Below are positions 17,401 to 27,165 of a stretch of DNA of 64,000 bases, piece after piece (positions within the stretch are counted from its first letter, which is position 1; the number at the start of each line of letters is the position of its first letter). The translations under genes and the position numbers were made by a program. This stretch comes from a virus: positions 1 through 64,000 of IMG/VR virus record IMGVR_UViG_3300032298_001311. One strand, 5' to 3'. The notes under the pieces are model-generated. The model saw only the letters and a list, made by a program, of their open reading frames with translations. It did no database searches and was not told the origin of the DNA.

Positions 17401-19302
17401 TAGTAGAGAATGACTCATAGTTATAATATTTGTAACAAAGTTTATATCGATTATAGTAGTTGCATTTGATGGTAAACAATTACTACCTTGGGGAGGAATA
17501 ATATAGCTACCAAGTTTTAAATCCGATACAGAGTCTACTTTTAAAGTGTTTGACCCGATATTATTAACTCCTGATGTAAATTTTACTATATTATTTTCTT
17601 TTACTGATATAATACTATTTTTTAAAACATTTTTAACAGATGTTAATTTTAAAATATAATTTCCTTCATTGGCTTGTTCAGCTAATGTCCTATCAACAAA
17701 ATTAGATCTATCTCCACTTGTTCCTATTTCTAGATCCCCCGAAGGAGTAACCCATATAGGTTTGTCTGCACCTTCTATAGTAATATCATATGTTCGATCG
17801 GATAATCCTGTTGCATTTGTTGCTCTTAACACAAATCTAAAATTTTTCTCTGTAGGAACTTCAAAAGGTGTTCCTACAATGTTAAGGTCTTCTATTCGTA
17901 ACCCTGGAGGTAGTTGACCTGAAATTAAATCTAAAGATATATCACCAGGGAAAATAAAAGATCCATTTGGTAATAACGGTTCATTATAATATGTTGGTCC
18001 TAAAATATAAGGATATCTTGGAAGATAAGTGTCATTTGGATCAACAGTTACAAAATAAGCATATGTTCCTCTTGGATATTCCGGAGTAACACAATTTCGA
18101 CCATTGCATTTATCTAAATCTCCAAACGCAATAATATATTCATAATCTTCAATATAAGTTCCATCTGGTATGGTACCACTATATCTCTGTGTTTCTTTAA
18201 GTCTATAACTAGAACGCATTACGTTATATAATTCTGTAGGCAATGTTTCTCTCCAATGAGAATCTATATTTGGAGAAGGAAAATTATAAGTATCTTCTGG
18301 ACGATCTTTATCGTATGTAAAACTATCTAATTCTTCAGTAAGAATAAAATAAGTATCATTGAATCTAACTATATCGTTTACTTTATAGCTATATCTAATG
18401 TTACTAGTTGTATATATTGCAGTCTCTATATTTCTAACATATTCTAGCGGGAAAAAACGAATTATGCTTGAATTTAGAGTTAAATCGTTATATAAAACAT
18501 TATATCCTTGATTGTCGGTATCTACAATTTCACCGAACACCCATCTATCATGAGATTCCAAATAAACTGATGCCGTTCTAGTATAAGTAGAAGACCAATC
18601 TCCAATAAAGGAATTAGAATACCCATAAGGTCCGTATATAGGATTACCGTCAAATGCATAACCTATAATAGGACTGTGTTTTGTAGGATCTTTTTCGTAA
18701 AGAAATCTTGGGTCAGTAATATAATGAAATCTACGATCCGATCTAATTATACCTGACCCGTCACTAAATGGCCCCCAAGGATCTGTGCTATCATCTTGAT
18801 ATGACTGTATTGGATAAAGAGCAGAATTTTCTGTATACTGCTCACCTCCGATATCTGCGATTATTCCCGAATTAGGACTTCTAAAAGGAACACCGTCTAT
18901 AGCAACTCCAAAAAAACCTTCGGTACTAGTGTTGCTTAATTTACGTGGAAAACCTGCTGTAGTTTTACCGTCTATAGTTCTTTCTTCTCTAGGAAGTTTA
19001 AAAACATATCTTTGTGGAAGAGGAGTATATGCATTAACGCTTTGTGGTTGTCCTAGCCACGCCGTTTGTGGCATTCCTGTACTTTTAATCCAAAAAAATT
19101 CTGCATTGCTATAAGTAGGTAACAACGTAGAATCTACAGAATTATCAAATATTCTAGTTTCAGGAGAACTTTGATCTTCCTTATCATAAACAATAATTGG
19201 TATTGTTACAGTTGTTCTTTCACTAAATGGCTCAATTGTATTAGTAAGAGGATTAGTTCCTAAATTATAATTTGATGCATAAGCCCAGCTAGGTATTCCC
19301 AT
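14425..19302 (-). CDS. Giant tail/baseplate-type structural protein with Ig-like and YHYH-like domains, 1625 aa
   Basis: A 1625-residue extracellular-type protein. Near residue 200 is a YHYH-like block (HSPIIGYAFDGNPIYGPYGY). Four putative Ig (He_PIG-like) segments carry the LPPGL signature: SGQLPPGLRIEDL, GGELPPGLSLSLDG, SRLPPGMILDQTSG and GGRLPPGLNLIGDG. Three short segments with alternating aromatics (for example FWKAYRVYAIDDIVLYNDKYY) resemble carbohydrate-binding repeats. A segment of about 65 residues recurs about four times (for example GSNTLKVDSVSDLKLGSYI and GSSTLTINSIYNIEVNDLI). It follows a late motif at 19321-19332. The layout suggests a receptor-facing tail or baseplate protein that binds surface glycans. 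Confidence 0.75.
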   Translation of the reverse strand: MGIPSWAYASNYNLGTNPLTNTIEPFSERTTVTIPIIVYDKEDQSSPETRIFDNSVDSTLLPTYSNAEFFWIKSTGMPQTAWLGQPQSVNAYTPLPQRYVFKLPREERTIDGKTTAGFPRKLSNTSTEGFFGVAIDGVPFRSPNSGIIADIGGEQYTENSALYPIQSYQDDSTDPWGPFSDGSGIIRSDRRFHYITDPRFLYEKDPTKHSPIIGYAFDGNPIYGPYGYSNSFIGDWSSTYTRTASVYLESHDRWVFGEIVDTDNQGYNVLYNDLTLNSSIIRFFPLEYVRNIETAIYTTSNIRYSYKVNDIVRFNDTYFILTEELDSFTYDKDRPEDTYNFPSPNIDSHWRETLPTELYNVMRSSYRLKETQRYSGTIPDGTYIEDYEYIIAFGDLDKCNGRNCVTPEYPRGTYAYFVTVDPNDTYLPRYPYILGPTYYNEPLLPNGSFIFPGDISLDLISGQLPPGLRIEDLNIVGTPFEVPTEKNFRFVLRATNATGLSDRTYDITIEGADKPIWVTPSGDLEIGTSGDRSNFVDRTLAEQANEGNYILKLTSVKNVLKNSIISVKENNIVKFTSGVNNIGSNTLKVDSVSDLKLGSYIIPPQGSNCLPSNATTIIDINFVTNIITMSHSLLKTLPSGIRFTFSHLPSNPFASNTQITSIDTISKTVSLSKPVISEIPWGTRLRFTSTYRHVNLFVVDGDYVNYQLSAIDQDLATGQKLTYYIPPRGGELPPGLSLSLDGIISGFAEPIILNDAGEYNGNYDMQLYDRYAYDYGVRPYNGFDSFLYDNTIFDYSDLVRNPRKLNRYYSFIVRAFDGQYYEDRRFRIFVIGDDMFRSDTTIMEVGSRIYTADITPIRKPFWLTPSYLGKRRANNYITMFLDVYDVNTLRGALGYVLDPVNDDGSISRLPPGMILDQTSGELYGDVPYQPAVTKTYKFTVRAIRYDPDNPLYGYEKFTSSVNSVGQNALKLDSVLNLRIDSLVTSSQGNNYIIPGTVITSIDEGSKTVTLSTNIQNTIPSGTRFTFSYVVSSAKTFTLDIIGEIDSTIRFITEGDLGEIPANFISSLQVEATSTVTNAVLNYTLIGGRLPPGLNLIGDGTIQGKVKQFSEGIYRSFWKAYRVYAIDDIVLYNDKYYIATVPSEESSFNLNQWIEYYQFPDGIFKSYWRPFISYFINDIVRYEDNYYIATSPNNSETFSYETWDVYIDQSGGLTIFDQNDFTLDKSNTTIDRDYKFIVLAQDQFKLSAITKNFTISITTPNDLLYSNIYVKPFLKTNKRLELTDFFTNPEIFTHTMLYRPSDQSFGVQTELKMLMYAGIETKVASEYVAALGRSSRKRYRFGSVKKAIAKSPGTNNVVYEAVYIEVIDNMENDKGSIPTSFKVKIGKDPTRKDPDNGTNPLETKIKVNQGKRDLWDVSSNTIFYNKLSASIGSSTLTINSIYNIEVNDLITSAIGSYFQKETAILSIDKDSNTIVISKPLISSIPANTQIRFDKDDLSRILVQDKVMTADYNGQTVGDINYRSLFGNSTTNIRKNIEKIGETERNFLPLWMRTPQSFSGIEQGFTKGILLCYAKPGYGDTIVNNIKNLGIDFKSIDFTVDRVIIDSVKGDDGDKYIAFAAREIING
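14461..14470 (-). promoter_or_regulatory. T4-like late promoter motif
   Basis: Minus strand CGATAAATAC inside the end of the 1625-residue gene, about 30 nt upstream of the 13740-14432 start. Confidence 0.5.
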
Positions 19303-19320
19303 TCTTAAAAGCTCCTATGC

Positions 19321-19332
19321 AATATTTATCGC
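19321..19332 (-). promoter_or_regulatory. T4-like late promoter motif
   Basis: Minus strand GCGATAAATATT, about 20 nt upstream of the giant structural gene, with AGGAGC between it and the ATG at 19300-19302. Confidence 0.6.
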
Positions 19333-19340
19333 AAAAAGAG

Positions 19341-20075
19341 TTAAACGAAAGGACCTCCGTCTATTCCTATAGATGAAGGACTTGCTATAGATCCCATATC
19401 TATACCAGTAACATGTAGTAACCAAGATATAGGAGAGGTGAATTCTGTATATATAGGTCCAAAATCAAAAGTTAAAAATTGATTCTGTATATCCCTAACA
19501 TCAATACCATAGATTAATCCTGTTACATTTCCAGTTAAATTACCGTTAACATTTCCAGTTAAATTACCGTCAAATAAATTTGCACTAATAGTAGAACCCG
19601 ATCCGCCAATAATATTAAATCCATTGAGATCTAAATCTCCACCTAATTTAGGAGAGGTATCTGTTTCTATGTTATAGTTAGACCCAGTAATAGTAAGTGT
19701 ATTACCAACAATTGCTGTTGATATTCCTGTGCCTCCGACGATATTAATAGCTTGATCCACAGTTGACGCTATTAAAGATCCGGTATTAGCATTTACTCTA
19801 ACTAAAACATTACGATTATTATCAATAAGTATTTCGTTTGGGTTGTTCGTAAGGGTTACACCAGAACCTGCAACTAAACTCTTTAACCTTAAATCTACGC
19901 CAATTTTTTCTTTATATATTCCTATACCGGTTCCGACATTGTGAATAGTATTAGCTTGACCACCTTGGAGTTCTAATTCGTCAAAATTAGCATTAATTTT
20001 AGAAAATGCTGTTCGAAGATCGTCACCAGTTCCGTCATTTGGGACAAGTCCAACATTAATAGTTTGTAAAGCCAT
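19341..20075 (-). CDS. Structural protein with LRxAFxKINxNFDEL N-terminal module, 244 aa
   Basis: Starts MALQTINVGLVPNDGTGDDL then RTAFSKINANFDELELQGGQ, the clearest copy of the shared N-terminal module. The remainder is beta-rich and contains a short tandem repeat (DGNLTGNVNGNLTGNVTG) typical of phage fibre shafts. It lies between the two giant structural genes and has its own late motif at 20093-20102. It is likely a small fibre or an adaptor linking larger fibres through the shared module. Confidence 0.7.
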   Translation of the reverse strand: MALQTINVGLVPNDGTGDDLRTAFSKINANFDELELQGGQANTIHNVGTGIGIYKEKIGVDLRLKSLVAGSGVTLTNNPNEILIDNNRNVLVRVNANTGSLIASTVDQAINIVGGTGISTAIVGNTLTITGSNYNIETDTSPKLGGDLDLNGFNIIGGSGSTISANLFDGNLTGNVNGNLTGNVTGLIYGIDVRDIQNQFLTFDFGPIYTEFTSPISWLLHVTGIDMGSIASPSSIGIDGGPFV

Positions 20076-20092
20076 AGATTTATTCCTCTGTA

Positions 20093-20102
20093 GTATTTAT
20101 CG
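20093..20102 (-). promoter_or_regulatory. T4-like late promoter motif
   Basis: Minus strand CGATAAATAC, 17 nt upstream of the ATG at 20073-20075, in the gap after the 2346-residue gene. Confidence 0.55.
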
Positions 20103-20110
20103 AGCTATGG

Positions 20111-23100
20111 TTAATGTTTACCAACCATAACTTCGATTATTCCTACATGATCTGAATCATAATTTTGTAATGCCTTACCAATTATGCTTCCTGGCTTTGG
20201 ATCCGTAGATGCCATAGCAACACCTGGAACAACACCAACCACCATTAAGTCGCCTTTAGATATCTTACCAATAACCTTACATGGTACTCGACCTTGTAAT
20301 GCTATTAGATTCTTCTCACCAGGACAACTACCATTCATTATGTAGGCTGCTTGAGTACTTACAACGCCCGCAACTTTAGTAGTTCCTGCTCCAGAAGCTT
20401 GTATTACATCAAACTCCCCTCCGATCATTAAAACAGTACCAGGCTCATAAATCTTATCACCTTGATAATACTCTGCAATATCTGCTGCGTATGTTGCTTC
20501 TAATGTTGCGCCAGTTCCTAATGTCCAAGAACCTTGTACTCTTGTTGTACCTGATCTAGAATCTAAGAATAAATTACCTTGTGGAGAGTAAAATTCTAAA
20601 TACTGATTTGGAGAAGTTCCACTACTTCCTATTGCTTTGTTGCCGCTAACATTAAATTGAGTAGTTGCATTTATTATAGATCCACTGAAACCACCATTTC
20701 CACTATCTCTTAATACTAAAGTTCCTTTATCAGCAGCAACACTTTCGTTATATGTGCTTTGATATGCAACGGTAGTGTAAGTATTAGAACCAGTTCTAAC
20801 AAGAGCTCCGTTAGTTGTAAATAGGCTATTATAAATACCTCCGCCTTCTTGTACAACTGTAGCAAATGTAACTGCCGCAGGTGTTGCAGTTGAAGCACTA
20901 CTATTACCTAAAACTGTATCAGTTCCTATTTGCGGTAGATTTGATAAAGAAATACCATTATTTTTAAGAGTAACAAAACCGTCAGTTATTGTAAATGCAC
21001 TACTATCAAAACTTGCAACACCACTTGATGCCTGTTTTGTTTCAGGTGTTCCTGTAGGAGCACTTGCTCTAGTAGTAGCTAAAGATAATTCTAATTTGCT
21101 TTGAGCAATAGCTGCGGTAAGACTTACATCGGAGTTAACAATTACACCCGGCTGTATTGCTGAAGTAAGAGTATTTGTTGCTAATGTAAATAGAACATCA
21201 CCTGCTTGAGCGCCCCAAGTAAAGTTTGTACCATTAAACACAAACAATGAATTATTTGTAACATTAGTAATTGGATTTGGAAGACTTACTCCTCCTAATT
21301 CTCTAAGTTCATTCTGTGAAGAAGTTAAATCATCTACATATTTCTTTGTAGCGGCATGCATATTACTTGTTGGATCGGAGTGAAGTGTAATAAATCCAAG
21401 CATTGTTCCGCCGGCAAGAGCTAATTTTGTATCTGCATAAGATTTTGTTGCAGCGTCACTTCCGGTTGTTGGATCTAACATGTTTACAATTTTATAGCTA
21501 CCCATATTCATGTTAGCTTTCATTTGTAATTGTCCGTCTAAACTCATAAATCCAGAATTAATACTAGGAATTAGTCTACCAGTTGCAGGATTAATTACTG
21601 CACCATTATGTGTTAAACCTAATCGACGATCAATATAAGAACGAACTGCTTGTTCTGTTGGAACACTATCTGTGGCATTATCAAACATACTATCATCGAC
21701 AGAAAATTCAGCAATAGCAACACCGCGTTTAAATCCAAGACCGTCTAGATTACTAATAGCAATAGAACTAGAGAATGTAACAGTACCAGTACCTTGGTCG
21801 ACCTTGAAGAACTCGCCAACTTTAAAGTTACCATCTTGGTCAGTTGATGCATAGAATACACGCCCCTTACCGATTTCTTGAACTTCTGCGGCAGTATCTG
21901 AATCTCTGTCTGGTCTTCCAAAAATAGTATTTGGGAAATTGGTTGAAGAATAACTTCCTGTACCTACTTCCAACATATCATGCCCAGTACAACGTACTGT
22001 TGAAATCATAACTGTAACATTACCAGGACTGTCTGCAGGCAGAACTGCTTTAAGATTTGGATTACTGTCAAATCCTCCTTCTAGTAATCCAATTGGATAA
22101 GCAAGTCCACCAGTGGCTGGATATTCTGGAGTTACTACACCTAGATTGTCTAATTCAAGAACAGCATATAATGTTCCATTATCTTCACTAGAAATGTATC
22201 TTGAAATTTTATGAACTCTACCATACCAACCAACTAGCATAATAAAACCTGTTTCAAAACTATTAAGAATTCTTTCTTCATCTAATGTTGAAATATCTCT
22301 AATAGCAACTTTATAACTTCCAGGAACACCCCATGTATAATAGCTAGATCCTACTATTTGAGTAGTACCATATATTATCGTAGTAGAATCACTTAAAGAT
22401 TTAACAGGGCCTTGGAAGGTATCGGAAATAGTAAACTTAGTGTCATCGTCTACAGTTTTAACCCAATATTCTACTCCTCCTGTAATACCTCCTGCAGATG
22501 CTGTAAAGATTATTTTTTGATCTGCAATTAAGTCTCCCACACCTAACGTAGAAATTTGGTCTGTAGAAGAGAATATTCTATTAACAGTTACAGTAAATGG
22601 TTGACACTGTTGATCGTTTGAATCGTAGTACGATGTCATAATAATAGAACGGAATGGTTCTTTTAATTGTGTTTCACATTCACCGTTAGCAGCACCCCAA
22701 GTAACGGATCCCGAAGAGAAAATGTCTGTATTAACTACAATAACAGTAAAGCTATCTGGATCAATAATTGTGTCAACAAAATAATATCCTCTGCTAGGAT
22801 TACCATTAGTTCCTGCTAAAAATACGAGATAAATCTCGTCACCAGCATTTAATAAATGTGCTTCAGAAGTAACAGTTACAGTTGTAAGATTCCATGTAAA
22901 TGTTCCAACCTTTGCTGAAAGATTACTAATAGCGATAACTCTATTGACATAATTAGGAGATTCATACATTACAAGAGCAGTAGACGGTCTTGTAGCAGTC
23001 TCTCTGTTAATATCATATATTAATAGTGAGATATGTTGACGAACAGTAATTTTTTCCCCATCAGGAATGGCTTCTAAAATTCCTGTTCCGGCGCCAGCGC

Positions 23101-26100
23101 CTAGTCCACCACTTGCTAAATTAACTCTATAAATTTTTCCATTTGCCGGTGTTGGAAGATCTCCTGTATCTATAATTTCTTGAGCATTATTAACAAGATA
23201 TCTAAAAACCTGTCTATTCGGAGCATTGCCAAAGAATACTTCTAGTTCACTACTATTAGCAAGGGTATATTCGGTTGTTAATTCATGAATATATAAAACA
23301 ATATCATCTGCTCTATTATAATACTGATTAATAGGAGCACCGTCTGGTATACTTCCTGTATATGTGAATGTAGTTATATTGCCGCTGCCGCCTATACCTG
23401 TAACTGTAATAGTTAAATCGTTTATAGTTATTAATCCGCCAAATACAGTTCCTAATATAACAATTTGATTTCCTGGAGCATATCCACTACCATTGGAAAA
23501 AATTGTTACAATATAAGATGTTTCGTTAACAGTAATGTTAAATTTTGCACCTGAACCAGACCCTGATAAATTCGTTCCGCTAATTTCAGTATACTGATCA
23601 AATGGTGAATATATTGTTGCACCAATAACCATATCTTCTAGTAGATAAACGTCATCTGGAATTTCTAATGGATATGCACCTTTAGCAACAAGAGCAAAAG
23701 AACCGTGTGCCGAAGATCCGCCAACTGATCTAATTTGTCCTCCTGTGTCAGAAAAATATGAAATTTGATTGTAGTATGTAAAGACACCTACAGCTTCTAA
23801 TAATCCACCATTAATAGCAGCAAGACCGTATCCCAAATCATTTAATTGAGTATAATCATTACAAAGCATAGAGTTATTACCACCGGAAAGGAACTCAATG
23901 CTTGTACTTGGCATGAATAATCTTGTTGAATCTTCAATTAAGGTGTATTCTGGATCATCCGGAGTTGCAGGATTAATATGTATTAATGCTGTTCCAGCTT
24001 CCTGATCCCACGCAGTAATCAGATCAACTTGGAATCTAACACCATTGATATAAAATGCACAGGGAAGATTTGGTAAACGGATATTTAATCCATCTACTTC
24101 TATAGTTGTATCATTTATTCTGCTAGTGACTTCTGCTGGAACATTTCCAGCAAAAGCATCAACAAGCATACCACCTGCAAATATTCTTTCATTAGTACTT
24201 TTACTAAATGAAGATGATGTTTGAATATATGGGGATTTATTGAGAATTTGACCAAGTGGGTCAAGAACACACATAAATCCACCGTGTTCTTGACATGAAA
24301 TTGAACGTAGTATTGTTGCTTCATTCATTAAGAATACATCAAGATTATTATTATCCTTTGGTGGATTTACAGAAGCATCTTGATTTATAATATCTAACAT
24401 AAATTGAACAAGATCGGCAACAGCATTAACTGACCCCGCTTCTGGAACTTCGGTCATATTTCTTACTTGAGATATTCTTACACTTGCTGGATAAGCATTT
24501 TGATAAAGAGTAAGCGGAGGTAATTTTTGTACTACTCTTTGACTTATAGTTGAAATATATTCTATCGCAGCCGCTGTTTCAGTTAATTGAACTGTAATTG
24601 CTTTGTATGCACTTGCACTAATAAAGTATTCATTAGCAGCTTCTAAAGACCTATAATATCCCCCATAAAATAAATCATAGGCTAGTGCATCAACAATTAA
24701 TCCTACGTCTCTCTTACAGAGTGTTTCGTCATATATAAAGAATGCACCGTTAATAAAATCGATGATGCTATTTTGTAATGATACACTCGATGTAGTCATT
24801 GTTGTATAATCGGTAACAAGTTGAGAATCAACTGATATTAAACTTGGGGTTATTGCTGCTGGAAGACTACCATTATTTTGTAAAGCATATCGTACTACGT
24901 CAACTAATGCTTCTATCTGATATCCAACTGATGCTGTACTTGTTATACCGCCTATTCTAGGGATTGCAGTTTGAAAACCACCGTACGTTTCTCCTACAGT
25001 AATTGTATACATTAGTGTTTTTAATTGAGCATAAGCAGCTAATGTAGGTGCTAATTCGTTTGTTCCTATAATCTCTGTTCCAACTAGATAATAAGCACTC
25101 GCAGCATCTCTTGTTTGTAAATTTCCTCCATAAGTAATATCATAACAAATAGCATCAACAATCAATCCTACGTCTCTAGCACAAGCTTCTCCGCTTATAG
25201 CAAGTTCATACCAAATACTAGTAGATGTTGCATTTGCTATTTGATAATCAATCCATGCAACAATTTCTGCCTGGATGTAATCTCTATTATTAATAAGCAA
25301 ATTCTTTGCGTCTATAAATTCTTCCGGTCTTCCAGAAGTTGCAGGCCATACATAATCTGGAATATTATTGAGACCGTTGTCGATGATATCGATCATTATA
25401 GCAATATTATCTGTAATCGATGTTTGAGAAACAGTACTCACTACTAATGCATTTAATAAATCTTTTAATTCTTCTAATGCTTCTAGGGTAGCAGTTTTAT
25501 CAGCACCTAAAACAGCCGCAGCTTGTGTTCCTCTGTAGTATGCACGAGCTGCTGCTATTGAATTAAAGTTACTTCCAAAAACCACATCATATGCTAACGC
25601 GGTAATAATAAGATCAGTATCTCTTTTACATTTTACTTCGTCATACTGAAGTCCTCTTAATTCTTGATTTACAAATCCTATTACTTCTTCTTGTATAAAT
25701 TCTCTATTCTGTAGAAGTATAGATGAAGCATTTATTAAATCTCCCGGATTATTAATTGATCCATTATATAAACTTCTGCTTGTATTTGTAAGATAATGAT
25801 AACCATAGATTCTATCAGTTGCCGGCAGGTCTGTATCAAAAAATTGATCTCTACGGAAGTAGGTATCGATAGCCCAACTTGCTGATCTTCCTTGTCTTGG
25901 ACGAATAAGTGTTCTTCTTAATTCATCTCCTATAATCGATGTATTTGGTGGGACGCGAATTGGATAATGTTCATAATAATTTCCAGTTTCGACAAATATA
26001 GATATTTGTATATCTTTTACCGGATTTCCAAATTCTAAATATTCTCCTCCTAATGTTGTTATGAGAGGAGTATCTGTTATATATTCTACTTTATATGATT

Positions 26101-27151
26101 CTGTGTTTCCTACAATTCCATCTATTACTTCTAATATTCTAACAATAGATTTACTAGTTTTACCTCGTATCAACTGTCCAGGTCTAATATCAGATGCATC
26201 TCTAGCATCAGTTGGAGAGCCGTTGTTAGATATTGTAAGAACTAGATAAGTTCCTGCGTCTACTACTGATATAACTTGAGATACAAGATCACCGTCATCA
26301 TATGTTAAATCTTTAATAGTGACTGATATAGTGAAAGGAGAATTTTCTATAATTGATTCAGCATATCTACAAGCATTACTTATAGTTTTAAAACCATAAG
26401 CCATTGATCTACCGCGAAGCTCTACAGGAATATCAAATTGATCATCGTCACCATTTGTATTTACATAAAGATTAACTTGACTAGTATAACTACCTAAATC
26501 AACATATTCTTTTGTTGCAGCAATTAATGGATTATCTGTGTTTTGTATTTTCCTTTCAAGAATTAAAGGACCTTGCATTTGAGTTGCAGTACCTCCTGCT
26601 CTTAAAAGAGTTTCTTGAGCTTGGGGTACTTCAGCACCTGAAGCACCGGCAGGAACATTAAGCATTCCGGTCATTGTATCACCGGATGTGTTTACATAGC
26701 GACTATCTGCATATCCTTTATTGATAGCAAAGCTATCTATAGTAGTATTATATGCAGCAGCAACTGATGTGTTTGGATTAGCAACTCGTAAAATATTAAA
26801 TCCAGTTATATCTAAATGATTAGATAACGACGGATTCGGGTCACCAGATAATGATGCCGAGGCTGAATTTATAATCAATTTCGATGGATCTGAATTAACA
26901 ATCTCAATTCCACCTGATCCTTCGATTGTTTTTGATACGTATTGGCTTCCATCTTCATTTGCTATCAAAATAGTATTAGGTAAAACTTCATCTGGCCCTT
27001 CTTCAAGAGAAGTTATAGATATACCGTCTCCTTTACCGAACGCAGAATAAAGTTCGTTGAAGTTTTCGTTTACTTTACTAAATGCTTCTCTAATAGGATC
27101 ACCAGAAGCATCATTACCTTCAACACCTATATTAATAACCTTTTTAACCAT
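20111..27151 (-). CDS. Very large tail-fibre-type protein, 2346 aa
   Basis: The longest gene here. It begins with the shared module (MVKKVINIGVEGNDASGDPI, REAFSKVNENFNELY). The first 900 residues contain three divergent repeats with a conserved core: CKRDTDLIITALAYDVVFG, CARDVGLIVDAICYDITYGG and CKRDVGLIVDALAYDLFYGG. Beta-helix-like and Gly-rich segments follow. The C-terminal 120 residues (ADIAEYYQGDKIYEPGTVLM ... GVIEV-type ending) resemble the tip or chaperone-like end of long phage fibres. It is probably a long tail fibre or a main side structure of the virion. No enzymatic motif is evident. Confidence 0.75.
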   Translation of the reverse strand: MVKKVINIGVEGNDASGDPIREAFSKVNENFNELYSAFGKGDGISITSLEEGPDEVLPNTILIANEDGSQYVSKTIEGSGGIEIVNSDPSKLIINSASASLSGDPNPSLSNHLDITGFNILRVANPNTSVAAAYNTTIDSFAINKGYADSRYVNTSGDTMTGMLNVPAGASGAEVPQAQETLLRAGGTATQMQGPLILERKIQNTDNPLIAATKEYVDLGSYTSQVNLYVNTNGDDDQFDIPVELRGRSMAYGFKTISNACRYAESIIENSPFTISVTIKDLTYDDGDLVSQVISVVDAGTYLVLTISNNGSPTDARDASDIRPGQLIRGKTSKSIVRILEVIDGIVGNTESYKVEYITDTPLITTLGGEYLEFGNPVKDIQISIFVETGNYYEHYPIRVPPNTSIIGDELRRTLIRPRQGRSASWAIDTYFRRDQFFDTDLPATDRIYGYHYLTNTSRSLYNGSINNPGDLINASSILLQNREFIQEEVIGFVNQELRGLQYDEVKCKRDTDLIITALAYDVVFGSNFNSIAAARAYYRGTQAAAVLGADKTATLEALEELKDLLNALVVSTVSQTSITDNIAIMIDIIDNGLNNIPDYVWPATSGRPEEFIDAKNLLINNRDYIQAEIVAWIDYQIANATSTSIWYELAISGEACARDVGLIVDAICYDITYGGNLQTRDAASAYYLVGTEIIGTNELAPTLAAYAQLKTLMYTITVGETYGGFQTAIPRIGGITSTASVGYQIEALVDVVRYALQNNGSLPAAITPSLISVDSQLVTDYTTMTTSSVSLQNSIIDFINGAFFIYDETLCKRDVGLIVDALAYDLFYGGYYRSLEAANEYFISASAYKAITVQLTETAAAIEYISTISQRVVQKLPPLTLYQNAYPASVRISQVRNMTEVPEAGSVNAVADLVQFMLDIINQDASVNPPKDNNNLDVFLMNEATILRSISCQEHGGFMCVLDPLGQILNKSPYIQTSSSFSKSTNERIFAGGMLVDAFAGNVPAEVTSRINDTTIEVDGLNIRLPNLPCAFYINGVRFQVDLITAWDQEAGTALIHINPATPDDPEYTLIEDSTRLFMPSTSIEFLSGGNNSMLCNDYTQLNDLGYGLAAINGGLLEAVGVFTYYNQISYFSDTGGQIRSVGGSSAHGSFALVAKGAYPLEIPDDVYLLEDMVIGATIYSPFDQYTEISGTNLSGSGSGAKFNITVNETSYIVTIFSNGSGYAPGNQIVILGTVFGGLITINDLTITVTGIGGSGNITTFTYTGSIPDGAPINQYYNRADDIVLYIHELTTEYTLANSSELEVFFGNAPNRQVFRYLVNNAQEIIDTGDLPTPANGKIYRVNLASGGLGAGAGTGILEAIPDGEKITVRQHISLLIYDINRETATRPSTALVMYESPNYVNRVIAISNLSAKVGTFTWNLTTVTVTSEAHLLNAGDEIYLVFLAGTNGNPSRGYYFVDTIIDPDSFTVIVVNTDIFSSGSVTWGAANGECETQLKEPFRSIIMTSYYDSNDQQCQPFTVTVNRIFSSTDQISTLGVGDLIADQKIIFTASAGGITGGVEYWVKTVDDDTKFTISDTFQGPVKSLSDSTTIIYGTTQIVGSSYYTWGVPGSYKVAIRDISTLDEERILNSFETGFIMLVGWYGRVHKISRYISSEDNGTLYAVLELDNLGVVTPEYPATGGLAYPIGLLEGGFDSNPNLKAVLPADSPGNVTVMISTVRCTGHDMLEVGTGSYSSTNFPNTIFGRPDRDSDTAAEVQEIGKGRVFYASTDQDGNFKVGEFFKVDQGTGTVTFSSSIAISNLDGLGFKRGVAIAEFSVDDSMFDNATDSVPTEQAVRSYIDRRLGLTHNGAVINPATGRLIPSINSGFMSLDGQLQMKANMNMGSYKIVNMLDPTTGSDAATKSYADTKLALAGGTMLGFITLHSDPTSNMHAATKKYVDDLTSSQNELRELGGVSLPNPITNVTNNSLFVFNGTNFTWGAQAGDVLFTLATNTLTSAIQPGVIVNSDVSLTAAIAQSKLELSLATTRASAPTGTPETKQASSGVASFDSSAFTITDGFVTLKNNGISLSNLPQIGTDTVLGNSSASTATPAAVTFATVVQEGGGIYNSLFTTNGALVRTGSNTYTTVAYQSTYNESVAADKGTLVLRDSGNGGFSGSIINATTQFNVSGNKAIGSSGTSPNQYLEFYSPQGNLFLDSRSGTTRVQGSWTLGTGATLEATYAADIAEYYQGDKIYEPGTVLMIGGEFDVIQASGAGTTKVAGVVSTQAAYIMNGSCPGEKNLIALQGRVPCKVIGKISKGDLMVVGVVPGVAMASTDPKPGSIIGKALQNYDSDHVGIIEVMVGKH

Positions 27152-27165
27152 TGTGGCTCCAATCC

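Noticed and set aside
14425-27151. Multiple shadow frames within the giant structural genes (for example 17669-17917, 24115-24324, 25241-25447)
   Set aside because: Antisense or alternative-frame products of repetitive coding sequence, without ribosome-binding sites or motifs.
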